Source of the DNA: RGIG8767 sp964531805
GTDB taxonomy: Bacteria > Bacillota > Clostridia > Lachnospirales > Lachnospiraceae
Reading direction: 5' to 3'
Length of the DNA stretch: 48,014 nucleotides
NCBI GenBank assembly: GCA_964531805.1
Contig: CAZHGE010000008.1
Span: forward strand, 1 to 48,014
Both the position numbers and the translations under genes were made by a program. Shown here piece after piece: positions 32,467-40,135 of this stretch (its first letter is position 1; each line of letters begins with the position of its first letter). The notes below the pieces were generated by a model. The model saw only the letters and a program-made list of their open reading frames with translations, was not told the DNA's origin and made no database searches.

Positions 32467-32495
32467 AAAAAGGAAGTCTGCTAAAACAAACTTCC
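32467..32495 (-). terminator. Intrinsic terminator after the 49-aa ORF
   Basis: On the minus strand GGAAGT, 12-nt loop, ACTTCC is followed by TTTTT. It lies about 70 bp downstream of the small ORF. Confidence 0.7.
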
Positions 32496-32564
32496 CGACT
32501 TATCTTTTGTTATATAAAATTCCTTGGTATTACGACTCTTCACTTACTACATTGCAAAACCATG

Positions 32565-32714
32565 CTATTTTTTATAACTACCTTTCTTTTGTAGTTTTTG
32601 TGTTAAACACGTAACATTTAATCCAAAATCACTAATTTTTGTTAATACGCTCAATGGTAATTTTGAATACAACCAGGAGATTTTAGGTTTTGTATCATTT
32701 TCATAAAAAATCAT
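32565..32714 (-). CDS. Small 49-aa protein translationally coupled to the JAMM-domain gene
   Basis: The ATG overlaps the stop codon of the upstream gene as ATGA, and GGAGG lies 7 nt before it, so translation is well supported. The protein (MIFYENDTKPKISWLYSKLP ... ending QKKGSYKK) is basic, with a central LSVLTKISDFGLNVTCL segment and no membrane helix that I would call. No family is recognised. A terminator follows. It may be an antitoxin or immunity-like partner, or a truncated remnant; both are speculative. Confidence 0.6.
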   Translation of the reverse strand: MIFYENDTKPKISWLYSKLPLSVLTKISDFGLNVTCLTQKLQKKGSYKK

Positions 32715-33349
32715 CCAACTACCTCCTCATTTGAAACAAGCCCTTTTTTCGCATAATCGCCTAATGCAAGCAACTGAGAATTGACTTCATCATATCCTAT
32801 TTTTTTATATTTTTCAACTGTACTCCAATAAAAATGCTCTGAAAGATAACCATATGATTGATACCAATAAACTTTCCCATTATGACAACATATTACTCCT
32901 TTTTCATATTTATGGGTTTTCGCGGAATTAAAATCTGCTACACTGGGTGGCATACTATTCGGATGCGTATGAATAGCTAACAAACGCCGTCTTCCTTTTA
33001 TCGCTTTCTTCGTTCTCTTCGAATACTTAATAGAACCTTCCTTCTTTTGATCTGTTTCTTCAGCCACAATCTCCAACGTATCAATATCAATCCAATACAT
33101 ATCTTCATATTGTGTGCCACTACGATGATATAGCATCTTTTTAGCAAGGTTATAGACCAAACGGTTTAGGTCCTTATTATCTGATATTTTATCAAACTTA
33201 TTCCTATATTCTCCACTATTAATATATGTATGGTCTATCACTGTACTCTTATCTCTTCCGTAACGTTGCTTTTCCTGTTGTTCTTTCTTTACTAAAATAT
33301 TGTTCACCCCTTTCTTTAGTAAAAAAACATACAAAACGCCTATTTTCAT
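32711..33349 (-). CDS. JAB/JAMM metalloprotease-like domain protein
   Basis: The ORF reaches 212 aa. The JAMM zinc motif is clear: LLAIHTHPNSMPPSVADFNSA (H-x-H-P-x6-S-x2-D). An upstream Glu is available in the EIVAEETD region. Such domains occur in RadC relatives, phage tail and head proteins and the C termini of polymorphic toxins. The N-terminal part (residues 20-90) is basic and unrecognised. The start is uncertain: the ATG at 33349 has no good ribosome site, and a GTG or ATT after AAAGAAAGGGG (about 33300) is possible. The gene may be the 3' remnant of a larger toxin or phage gene. Confidence 0.65.
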   Translation of the reverse strand: MKIGVLYVFLLKKGVNNILVKKEQQEKQRYGRDKSTVIDHTYINSGEYRNKFDKISDNKDLNRLVYNLAKKMLYHRSGTQYEDMYWIDIDTLEIVAEETDQKKEGSIKYSKRTKKAIKGRRRLLAIHTHPNSMPPSVADFNSAKTHKYEKGVICCHNGKVYWYQSYGYLSEHFYWSTVEKYKKIGYDEVNSQLLALGDYAKKGLVSNEEVVG

Positions 33350-33624
33350 CTACGCAGAAAAATAACGCCTCGCTTACTTTTATAAGCAAATACCTCCTTC
33401 CCTATAAAATTGTAAAAAGTTGAGATTTTCGCCAGATCTTGGCTTGAATGACGTATCTAAAAATTTTTCTTATTCAGATACAAAGAGAAAAAATAACTTT
33501 GTGACACTTAACGTAGCATATTCACATTTATATTTCAATCCCAACGTATTCTTGTTGCAGAAATATTGTCTCAAAAAGTCTTTTCCTGTAAAATTATAAA
33601 AATAACTACTATTAGCATACTTCA

Positions 33625-34938
33625 ATGTCAGAGAATCATACAAAAAGAAATATTCATATGAGTACACACGAAGAACACCGTATTTGGAAAACCACAAGCC
33701 ACTATCCATTTGAAAAATTTGGAGCAGGACTAACTGAATATACACAAACCGGAGACATTCCTGAGCAAGGCGATCAGAATGTACGCTATGCTTTGGAATT
33801 ACAAAAGCAGCGTCTGAAAGACAAGGCACTGATTATGAAATATGAATTTACTCCAAGGGGACATTTTGCAGACACAACCGGTCCTTCCAGAGAATGGAAG
33901 GACAATCACTATACCAGTCATATGGAATACCGCACCTGCCGCCTGACGAGAAAAATCTACCGTAATCAGAAGAAAATATATGATAAGAGTGAAAACTGTA
34001 TTTTCTATCAGATTATTACAGATGCCAATAACTATGAAGCGATAGGTTCTGATACTTATTCCTGCCCAAATTGTGGTGCAGCAAGTCAGATTAAAGTCTT
34101 GGAAAATGGCTGTCCCTATTGTGGTACATTCTTTAAAATGTCCGACCTTTTTCCCAAGACTACCAATTTTTATTTTATTCGTGATGTTGGCGGCACAGAA
34201 AAAGAAGTTTACGGCTCTTTGAAAAAAGTAATGTTCTCATGTATGCTGATTATTTTTCTTATCAATCTACTCCGTATGTTTTTTGTGGATGGAATTGGTG
34301 AACTCTTTATATTCGAAATGATTGGAAACATCATTGGAAGTGTGATAGGCGGAGGCGCTTTTGGTTACTTTTTGTATTCTATTAGTTTATTAATAACCGT
34401 GTTCCGTGAAGCAGGGAAATCCATTCCCATGCTCTTTAACGTGGCAGGTTCATCTAAACGCTTTGTTGAACAAATGAAACGTTATAGCCCGGAATTTTCC
34501 TTTGAGTATTTTTCCGGAAAAGTAGTTGCCATCCTCAAAATGATCCTGTTTTCGGATGATGCTGACGAACTAACCTATTATAACGGACAACCACTGGGGG
34601 ATATGTTTACAGATATTATAGAATCTTCTTACGCTGGTGCCTGTGCGCTTAAGCAATTTAAGGTGCAAAGCGATTATTGTTATGTCACTGTGGACGCTTA
34701 TATGGAAGATCTCTACGATAATGGAAGACACATCTATGAAAGAAACGAAAAATTCCGCATTACGCTTTGTAAAAATATCCGTAAACCTATTAATCTGCAT
34801 TTTTCCATTCAAGCAATACAATGTAAAAACTGTGGCAGCAGCTTTAATGCCACAAAACAGAAATGCTGTCCAAACTGCAGTACCCCATTTGAACTAATGG
34901 ATGAAGACTGGGTTGTGACAAAGATTGAAAGACGATAA
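33625..34938 (+). CDS. TIM44-like protein with two zinc ribbons and membrane segments
   Basis: The ORF is 437 aa; the start may be the ATG at 33625 or 33658, both with weak sites. The first zinc ribbon is YSCPNCGAASQ...GCPYCG (about 148-167), followed by two membrane segments (KVMFSCMLIIFLINLLRMFF and a Gly-rich GNIIGSVIGGGAFGYFLYSISLL). A TIM44-like domain (about 285-385; FEYFSGKVVAILKMILF, TDIIESSYAGACALKQFKVQ) comes next. A second zinc ribbon is IQCKNCGSSF...CCPNCSTPF. It probably is a membrane-associated scaffold. Function unknown. Confidence 0.7.
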   Translation: MSENHTKRNIHMSTHEEHRIWKTTSHYPFEKFGAGLTEYTQTGDIPEQGDQNVRYALELQKQRLKDKALIMKYEFTPRGHFADTTGPSREWKDNHYTSHMEYRTCRLTRKIYRNQKKIYDKSENCIFYQIITDANNYEAIGSDTYSCPNCGAASQIKVLENGCPYCGTFFKMSDLFPKTTNFYFIRDVGGTEKEVYGSLKKVMFSCMLIIFLINLLRMFFVDGIGELFIFEMIGNIIGSVIGGGAFGYFLYSISLLITVFREAGKSIPMLFNVAGSSKRFVEQMKRYSPEFSFEYFSGKVVAILKMILFSDDADELTYYNGQPLGDMFTDIIESSYAGACALKQFKVQSDYCYVTVDAYMEDLYDNGRHIYERNEKFRITLCKNIRKPINLHFSIQAIQCKNCGSSFNATKQKCCPNCSTPFELMDEDWVVTKIERR

Positions 34939-35014
34939 AAGACCGCTTGTGAAGTGCACCCCAAATGCTAGATTTATGTCTAACATTTGGAGTGCTTTTC
35001 ACAAGCAGTCTTTT
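34937..35014. terminator. Long symmetrical hairpin between convergent genes (bidirectional terminator)
   Basis: AAAAGAC-GCTTGTGAA at the left pairs with TTCACAAGC-GTCTTTT at the right, with a middle stem CCAAATG / CATTTGG. T tracts occur on both strands. Confidence 0.82.
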
Positions 35015-35078
35015 CCTTATGCTTATTTTTCAATCTCTCTATCCCGCTCTATGATATCGCCAAATTCTACGATGGATT

Positions 35079-35462
35079 TTACGTCCTATGAATGGTCTTA
35101 TTTCCACACACCGGGCAAGTCACCTCAATCTTACCCTTTTTACGAGGAACACGGATATTTCGTCCACATTTCTTACACCGGAAAATCTTATATTCTTTAC
35201 GCTGATCAAACTTTACCTTATTTAGATTCAGCAGCTTTAAAAAGCGCTGGTTTTCCATATATCTTTTATTGATGTCCTTTGATAAGGAACGGAACAATGC
35301 GTATACCGTTCCTAAAAAAGCCAGTGAGTACAAAATACCCCAGCCCGTCATGGCATAAACTATATATAAAATCACAGATGCGATCAATGTTGTTTTACTT
35401 AACTCATCGCCTCCGTACCTGCCCTGCATAAATTTATATAGAAACTGTCTTATCTTATCCAT
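35079..35462 (-). CDS. Small membrane protein with C-terminal zinc ribbon
   Basis: This is a 127-aa protein from the ATG at 35462; an upstream in-frame ATG at 35492 is less likely because the stretch between holds the ribosome site. There are two adjacent membrane segments (TTLIASVILYIVYAMTGW and ILYSLAFLGTVYALFRSL), then a zinc ribbon FRCKKCGRNIRVPRKKGK followed by VTCPVCGN. Membrane-anchored zinc ribbons of this type are common in Clostridia and uncharacterised. It is convergent with the TIM44-like zinc-ribbon gene, perhaps functionally related. Confidence 0.75.
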   Translation of the reverse strand: MDKIRQFLYKFMQGRYGGDELSKTTLIASVILYIVYAMTGWGILYSLAFLGTVYALFRSLSKDINKRYMENQRFLKLLNLNKVKFDQRKEYKIFRCKKCGRNIRVPRKKGKIEVTCPVCGNKTIHRT

Positions 35463-35655
35463 ACACGTTCCACTTTCCTCTTTTTTCTTCATTATAGTAC
35501 TGAATTTTTCAGAGTCAATGGACTTTAGGCTTTTTTAATGTACTGGTAATAATTGTTTATTTTTTCCTTGGTAGATATAAAAACACCTTGTCCTATTTTC
35601 ATAAGCCAAGGTGCTTCGTGCCATTCCTTTTATTTGTAGTTAGATGTGAATAAAG

Positions 35656-36591
35656 TTACTTCCAGTACAGATGAATATATTCATCTGCTTTCTCTTCTGT
35701 GACATCAAACTGATTGATAATAGCTGCTTTTGCCTGGTCACAGGTGGCGTTAAGTGATTTGTAGGCAGTGATAACACCTTTTATACCTTTAATAAGCCCG
35801 GCTTCGTGCCCAGCCTGATATCCAGCCTCATGGCTGTCTCGCTTTTCATAATTGATCATTTCCTGTAATGTCATAAATCGTTCCCTCTCCCTAGAATCTG
35901 CTTTGACATTGTCTACAATTTTCTAAATCTCTAGTAAATCTGTATCTACTGTATTAGCAAGGGTGGTATGTTCCATGTAAGAAAGAAGGTCTTTTAATTC
36001 CTTCGAACCGCCTTTTGTAACTTTGGTATATAAAAATATCTTGTTGCTACCATCATTATATACTATTTGATTGTTTTCTACCACCATATTTTTTACGGTA
36101 TAAATCATTCTGTCATCTCCAAAAGGGTCATATGGAAGAATCCATATCATAAAGATGTCGGGGAGTTTTCGAAACGGTGTATCCGTAGGAAGCAGTTGCG
36201 AATCGATAAGCGACTGATAAAAACGGCTTCTTCTTGGTAAGTCCGGTTCATAATAATTATTTGGTTCAATATCAAACAGTCGTAAGATATCTTTGCCAGC
36301 GTTCATATCTTCCTCCGTGAGATATACGTCCAGCCGAACACCACGCTTGTTCAGATCCATACCGGAAATTTGCTTTTCTGTTTCCACAACTATGTTTTCT
36401 ACATCCAATCCAGTAGCGCGTTTAATAATAATCTTGGAAATTGTGATAGCATTTTTGACAGAAGCAGTAGCCTTGTCAAATAAAAAAGCGTCAATCATGT
36501 TTAGGTCTTCCAGTTTTCGTTTGGGGGATTCATTCAAAAGAATGTTTTCTCTTTTGTGATCTGTTGTAAGATAATTTGACGTGTTTTTCAT
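35656..36591 (-). pseudogene. Rpn/PD-(D/E)XK nuclease family gene interrupted by one in-frame amber codon
   Basis: The first part (36591-35923) begins ENILLNESPKRKLEDLNMIDAFLFDKATAS and carries the nuclease core NKRGVRLDVYLTEED; it ends DTDLLEI at TAG (35925-35923). Reading on in the same frame gives KIVDNVKADSRERERFMTLQ without another stop and joins the second part (35874-35656; EMINYEKRDSHEAGYQAGHEAG...), the usual Gly/Ala-Glu-rich tail of the family. So one nonsense change (for example CAG to TAG) splits an otherwise intact gene. The ATG at 36591 follows AAAGGA. It is either a recent pseudogene or an amber read-through case; the former is more likely. Confidence 0.8.
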
Positions 36592-36710
36592 TGATTGTCC
36601 TTTCATGTGAAAGGAATGACACGTAGAAATTTTAGGTTATTTGTCAAAATATGTCAAGCATCCGTAACTAAGATAAGCCTATCTATAAATCAAAAATTAA
36701 ACTATTATTG

Positions 36711-36744
36711 AAAAAGGATGCTATCCACCAAAATAGCACCCTTT
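36711..36744 (-). terminator. Intrinsic terminator after the DegV gene
   Basis: On the minus strand AAAGGGTGCTAT, loop, ATAGCATCCTTT is followed by TT. It lies 18 bp downstream of the stop. Confidence 0.82.
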
Positions 36745-36761
36745 ACATTACTTCTTCATAT

Positions 36762-37607
36762 TTACATAATAAAAAGCACGCCCAAGGTTCCAGGTCCGCA
36801 ATGAGAAGAAATAACACCACCGGCTCGGGTAATCAAAATCTCATCGAAATATCCTAAACTCTGTAAATATTCCTTCACACTATCAATAGTCTCCTGATTG
36901 CAACCAGAATGCGTAATAAACACTCTGTCCTTTTTTGCCTGTTTAAGTTCTTCTTCCATTTCTTTTGCGTAATCTAAAATTACAGAATCAATTTTGCCAC
37001 GGTACTTTTTAGTTGCGAGCATGGCTCCATTTTCTACCACAATCTTCGGATGCAGTTTTAACATTCCTCCTGCAAGTGCAGCTACACTGCTGCATCTGCC
37101 GCCTCTATGGAGATAGGTCAATGTATCCACTACAAAGCTGGCTCGAACCCGTGGTTTCATATCTTCTATAAAATCTACAATCTCTTCACGCGCTCTTCCT
37201 TCCGCTGTCATAATTGCCGCTTCAATTATCAACAACCCAATGCCAGTGGAAAGATTTGCAGATTCGATAACACTTACTTTGTCTTCTATTTCTAATTCCT
37301 CTGCAGCCATACGGAATACATTGGGTGTAGTTGACATTTTTTCAGAGATTGTAAAAATAATCAACTCATCTTCCGAATCAACAATGGATTCCATTGCTTT
37401 CATAGCATCTTCAAATCCAACTGCTGAAGTCTTCGGAGTAGTATTATTTTTATCCGACCATTCATAAATCTCATCCGGTGTAATATCAACACCGTCCTTA
37501 TATTCCTTATCGTCTAAAACTATATGTAATGGAATAATGGATATCTTATATTTATCAATCAACTCTTGGGATAAATCACATGTACTGTCTGCTGCTATTT
37601 TAATCAT
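36762..37607 (-). CDS. DegV family fatty-acid-binding protein
   Basis: This 281-aa protein starts IKIAADSTCDLSQELIDKY, followed by SIIPLHIVLDDKEYKDGVDIT. TSAVGFEDAMKAME lies in the first domain; TYLHRGGRCSSVAALAG is the characteristic 'L.kGGR' motif; the C terminus has ITRAGGVISSHCGPGTLG. DegV/FakB proteins hold fatty acids for phosphorylation by FakA. No fakA gene is adjacent. Length is normal. Confidence 0.92.
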   Translation of the reverse strand: MIKIAADSTCDLSQELIDKYKISIIPLHIVLDDKEYKDGVDITPDEIYEWSDKNNTTPKTSAVGFEDAMKAMESIVDSEDELIIFTISEKMSTTPNVFRMAAEELEIEDKVSVIESANLSTGIGLLIIEAAIMTAEGRAREEIVDFIEDMKPRVRASFVVDTLTYLHRGGRCSSVAALAGGMLKLHPKIVVENGAMLATKKYRGKIDSVILDYAKEMEEELKQAKKDRVFITHSGCNQETIDSVKEYLQSLGYFDEILITRAGGVISSHCGPGTLGVLFIM

Positions 37608-37773
37608 ATTCCCGCCTCACTTTCTACCAATTCCTGTTCATCATATCTACAATATTATCATTAATCTGCAAAAAGAGACATTAAAATTTTATAAAACATT
37701 AATTTACAAACCCTTCTTTTTCGTTTACATTGAATATAGGAAATATATTTGAAATACATAGGAGGAATTTATT

Positions 37774-38010
37774 ATGTTAAATCTCATTTTATCCCTTATT
37801 ATCGGCGCTGTCTGTGGTTGTATAGCAGGCAATATTATGAAGAGCAATCATGGACTTCTTTTCAATATGATAATCGGTCTGATCGGTGGTATGGTTGGTG
37901 GCTTTATCTTTAATCTGCTTGGCTTTTCAATCAATGGAATTATTGGAAGTATCATCAGCGGCATCGTTGGATCTTGTTTATTGATTTTCATTGCTAGAAA
38001 AATAAAATAA
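37774..38010 (+). CDS. GlsB/YeaQ/YmgE-family small membrane protein
   Basis: This 78-aa protein has three hydrophobic Gly-rich segments: LILSLIIGAVCGCIAGNIM, LFNMIIGLIGGMVGGFIFNL and INGIIGSIISGIVGSCLLIF. This is the pattern of transglycosylase-associated (YmgE/GlsB) proteins linked to stress responses. AGGAGG precedes the ATG. A possible promoter (TTTACA, 17 bp, TACATT) lies about 60 nt upstream. Confidence 0.9.
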   Translation: MLNLILSLIIGAVCGCIAGNIMKSNHGLLFNMIIGLIGGMVGGFIFNLLGFSINGIIGSIISGIVGSCLLIFIARKIK

Positions 38011-38022
38011 TTTTTTTAACTC

Positions 38023-38065
38023 AAAAAGTCAGCTGAAATTCATGAATATTTTCAGCTGACTTTTT
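38023..38065. terminator. Bidirectional terminator between glsB and the methyltransferase
   Basis: AAAAAGTCAGCTGAAA and TTTCAGCTGACTTTTT are perfect 16-bp arms. T tracts serve both the plus-strand glsB gene and the minus-strand hyp cluster. Confidence 0.92.
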
Positions 38066-38103
38066 ATCTTATGCAATACTCTCTATCGCATTTTATTCTT
38101 TTG

Positions 38104-38691
38104 CTAATACTTTTTCACACCCACTACCTGATACATACTATCATCGGATATTTTAACCATTACCTGTAATTCATGTGCAAAAAAAGAAGCCAATTCCTCT
38201 ACACTAATTAGTCCCAAGGACACCTTGCTGGCGCTGCCCATATGGTGTCGGTTAATCTCATCACGGCTCATTCCATGGGCAATGGTGAGTGTGCCTTCCT
38301 CTTGTAATAGCCCGCTTAATATGCGGATCAGATTTTCCTGCTCTCCAAAATGAGGAAAGGCATTATAGACTACAATACAATCAAACTTATGTTCAAAAGT
38401 TGTATTCTCTACGTCTCCACAGATAATCTGCACATTTTCCTGTGAAAATTTCTTCTGCGCAATTTTAACCATTTCCGGAGAAATATCGATTGCTGTTACG
38501 GATTTTACCTTTCTTGCAAGATAATCCGGAATCAAAACTCCTGTCCCACACGCCACATCCAAAATTTCTTTCCCTTCAATAACCTGTGCATTGGTTAAAA
38601 TCCGGTCAATTACTTCTTCATTTCGAATCATATGCGCGTCCCACTGCGCGGCATGATCATTAAAAAAGTCTATTACTTCTTTTTTTGTCAT
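38104..38691 (-). CDS. Class I SAM-dependent methyltransferase
   Basis: This 195-aa protein has motif I ILDVACGTGVLIPDYL, an acidic motif II (VTAIDISPEMVKIAQKKF), and CGDVENTTFEHKFDCIVVYNAFPHF. The start codon is one base after the stop of the membrane-protein gene, so it is the last gene of the hypB cluster. The substrate is unknown. In the context of nickel-maturation genes it may modify a metal ligand or a small metabolite (inference). Confidence 0.88.
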   Translation of the reverse strand: MTKKEVIDFFNDHAAQWDAHMIRNEEVIDRILTNAQVIEGKEILDVACGTGVLIPDYLARKVKSVTAIDISPEMVKIAQKKFSQENVQIICGDVENTTFEHKFDCIVVYNAFPHFGEQENLIRILSGLLQEEGTLTIAHGMSRDEINRHHMGSASKVSLGLISVEELASFFAHELQVMVKISDDSMYQVVGVKKY

Positions 38692-38692
38692 A

Positions 38693-39742
38693 TTACTGAA
38701 TATCTGCTCTTGCAGCTGCTTCTTTATAGTATTTGAAATTCGTAAATGCTTCCCCCTTGTATGGGTTTGTTTTTGTTTTTACAGCTTTCCAAATGATATA
38801 ACCTAATGCAATAGCATTAGTAATCAAAGCGAGTGCACTTACAACAGTCATAGCTGTTGGATTTGCATTCACAGCAGAACCTGCTGCAATTCCGTTCATT
38901 GTTCCATCAGCATACTGTGTAGTAATGGTTGCCCATGGGAATACCTTTGTTCCATCACTGAATGTTTCCTGGAACAATGGGAATACCTGCGCAAACATAC
39001 ACCAGATACACAATGTATTCGCACGATTCATAATCCAGCCACCCTTATTCCAAAGCAGTGCTGCGATTGTAGGCGCGAGAAGCAATGCAACTCCACAGAA
39101 CCATGAGTGAGTTGGAAGACAGTTGTATGTATAAGCAAAGTTCCAAATATCGTATACTAAAATGTATACCCAGATCATATCCGGCCAAATCATATCCTTC
39201 TTATCCTTAGAAGAATAAACAGCCCACCATCCAGTCATACAGAAAATATTTAAGATACCGGCAATACCATTAAATACATTGTGCCATCCACCGTAAAGCC
39301 ATACACCTTCAGAAGAAAGCCACCAGCTGTTCCATCCGTTGATTGCAGATTCAAAATCACTCGCTACTGCAATAAGAATGTTGATCGCAACAATAGCAAA
39401 TGGGAATGCTTTAAACCAATGTTTCTTTCCAACACCCCAGCCATATTTGATCATCATAAAACCGATACAACCCGCTAACGACGCATAAAGTTTTGCATAA
39501 TGGAACCAGCCATTCATATAAAGATAAGTCTGGTTATTTAATGCCCACTGCGCACCACCAGCAGCGCCTACAGCTACTGCGATAAAATAAACTGTTAAGA
39601 CAGCTGGAACTAAACCGAACATAATCAATCCGCCCATTTTGGTTCTTCTGGCAAATTCATTTAATAAAATAAGTGCAACTAAAACTAAGATCATTGCGAG
39701 CCACTGACTTAATGCCTGCTCTCCATAAACATGAAATAACAT
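38693..39742 (-). CDS. Trp/Tyr-rich polytopic membrane protein (DUF5692-like)
   Basis: This 349-aa protein has about nine hydrophobic segments. It is unusually rich in Trp (e.g. INGWNSWWLSSEGVWLYGGW, CMTGWWAVY, WVYILVYDIWNFAYTY) and has Cys/His in NCLPTHSWFCGVALLL. From memory it matches the DUF5692 family; this is not certain. It lies between hypA and a methyltransferase with 15-bp and 1-bp gaps, so it is clearly part of that operon. It could be a nickel or substrate transporter or a membrane partner of the oxidoreductase. Confidence 0.7.
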   Translation of the reverse strand: MLFHVYGEQALSQWLAMILVLVALILLNEFARRTKMGGLIMFGLVPAVLTVYFIAVAVGAAGGAQWALNNQTYLYMNGWFHYAKLYASLAGCIGFMMIKYGWGVGKKHWFKAFPFAIVAINILIAVASDFESAINGWNSWWLSSEGVWLYGGWHNVFNGIAGILNIFCMTGWWAVYSSKDKKDMIWPDMIWVYILVYDIWNFAYTYNCLPTHSWFCGVALLLAPTIAALLWNKGGWIMNRANTLCIWCMFAQVFPLFQETFSDGTKVFPWATITTQYADGTMNGIAAGSAVNANPTAMTVVSALALITNAIALGYIIWKAVKTKTNPYKGEAFTNFKYYKEAAARADIQ

Positions 39743-39757
39743 TTTTACCCCTCCTAT

Positions 39758-40105
39758 TTAACATGCTTCTATTTCTTTTATATTGAACTCATTTCCTTGT
39801 AATAGAAATGTGTGTTCACTGTTACAATACGGGCAAATCTTACCGTATTCTACGGTTCCATAGGTCTTCTCACAGTCCTCGCAATATGTTACTCCAGGTA
39901 TGGTTTCTATCGTAAGTTCTGTATCTTTTAAAAGATCATCTTCTTTGTCCGTTGCCCATTTCCAACAATCTGTCAAATAGGAATGTATCACACCGGATAC
40001 CTCCCCCACTTCTACTATTACAGAAGCAATATCTGTCAGATTATTTTCTTCGGCTACTTTTTTAACACTTTTTATAATGTGAAATACAACTCCAAGTTCG
40101 TGCAT
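39758..40105 (-). CDS. hypA: Nickel metallochaperone HypA
   Basis: This 115-aa protein starts MHELGVVFHIIKSV; His2 is the nickel ligand (usual start MHELSI). The zinc site is CEDCEKTYG...CPYC. HypA delivers Ni2+ with HypB to [NiFe] hydrogenase, or to urease in some species. It lies 30 bp downstream of the FAD/4Fe-4S oxidoreductase. No hydrogenase or urease subunit is in the window, nor hypCDEF. Confidence 0.92.
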   Translation of the reverse strand: MHELGVVFHIIKSVKKVAEENNLTDIASVIVEVGEVSGVIHSYLTDCWKWATDKEDDLLKDTELTIETIPGVTYCEDCEKTYGTVEYGKICPYCNSEHTFLLQGNEFNIKEIEAC

Positions 40106-40135
40106 AATAATTACGCCTTTCTTTTGGCTGCAGCG

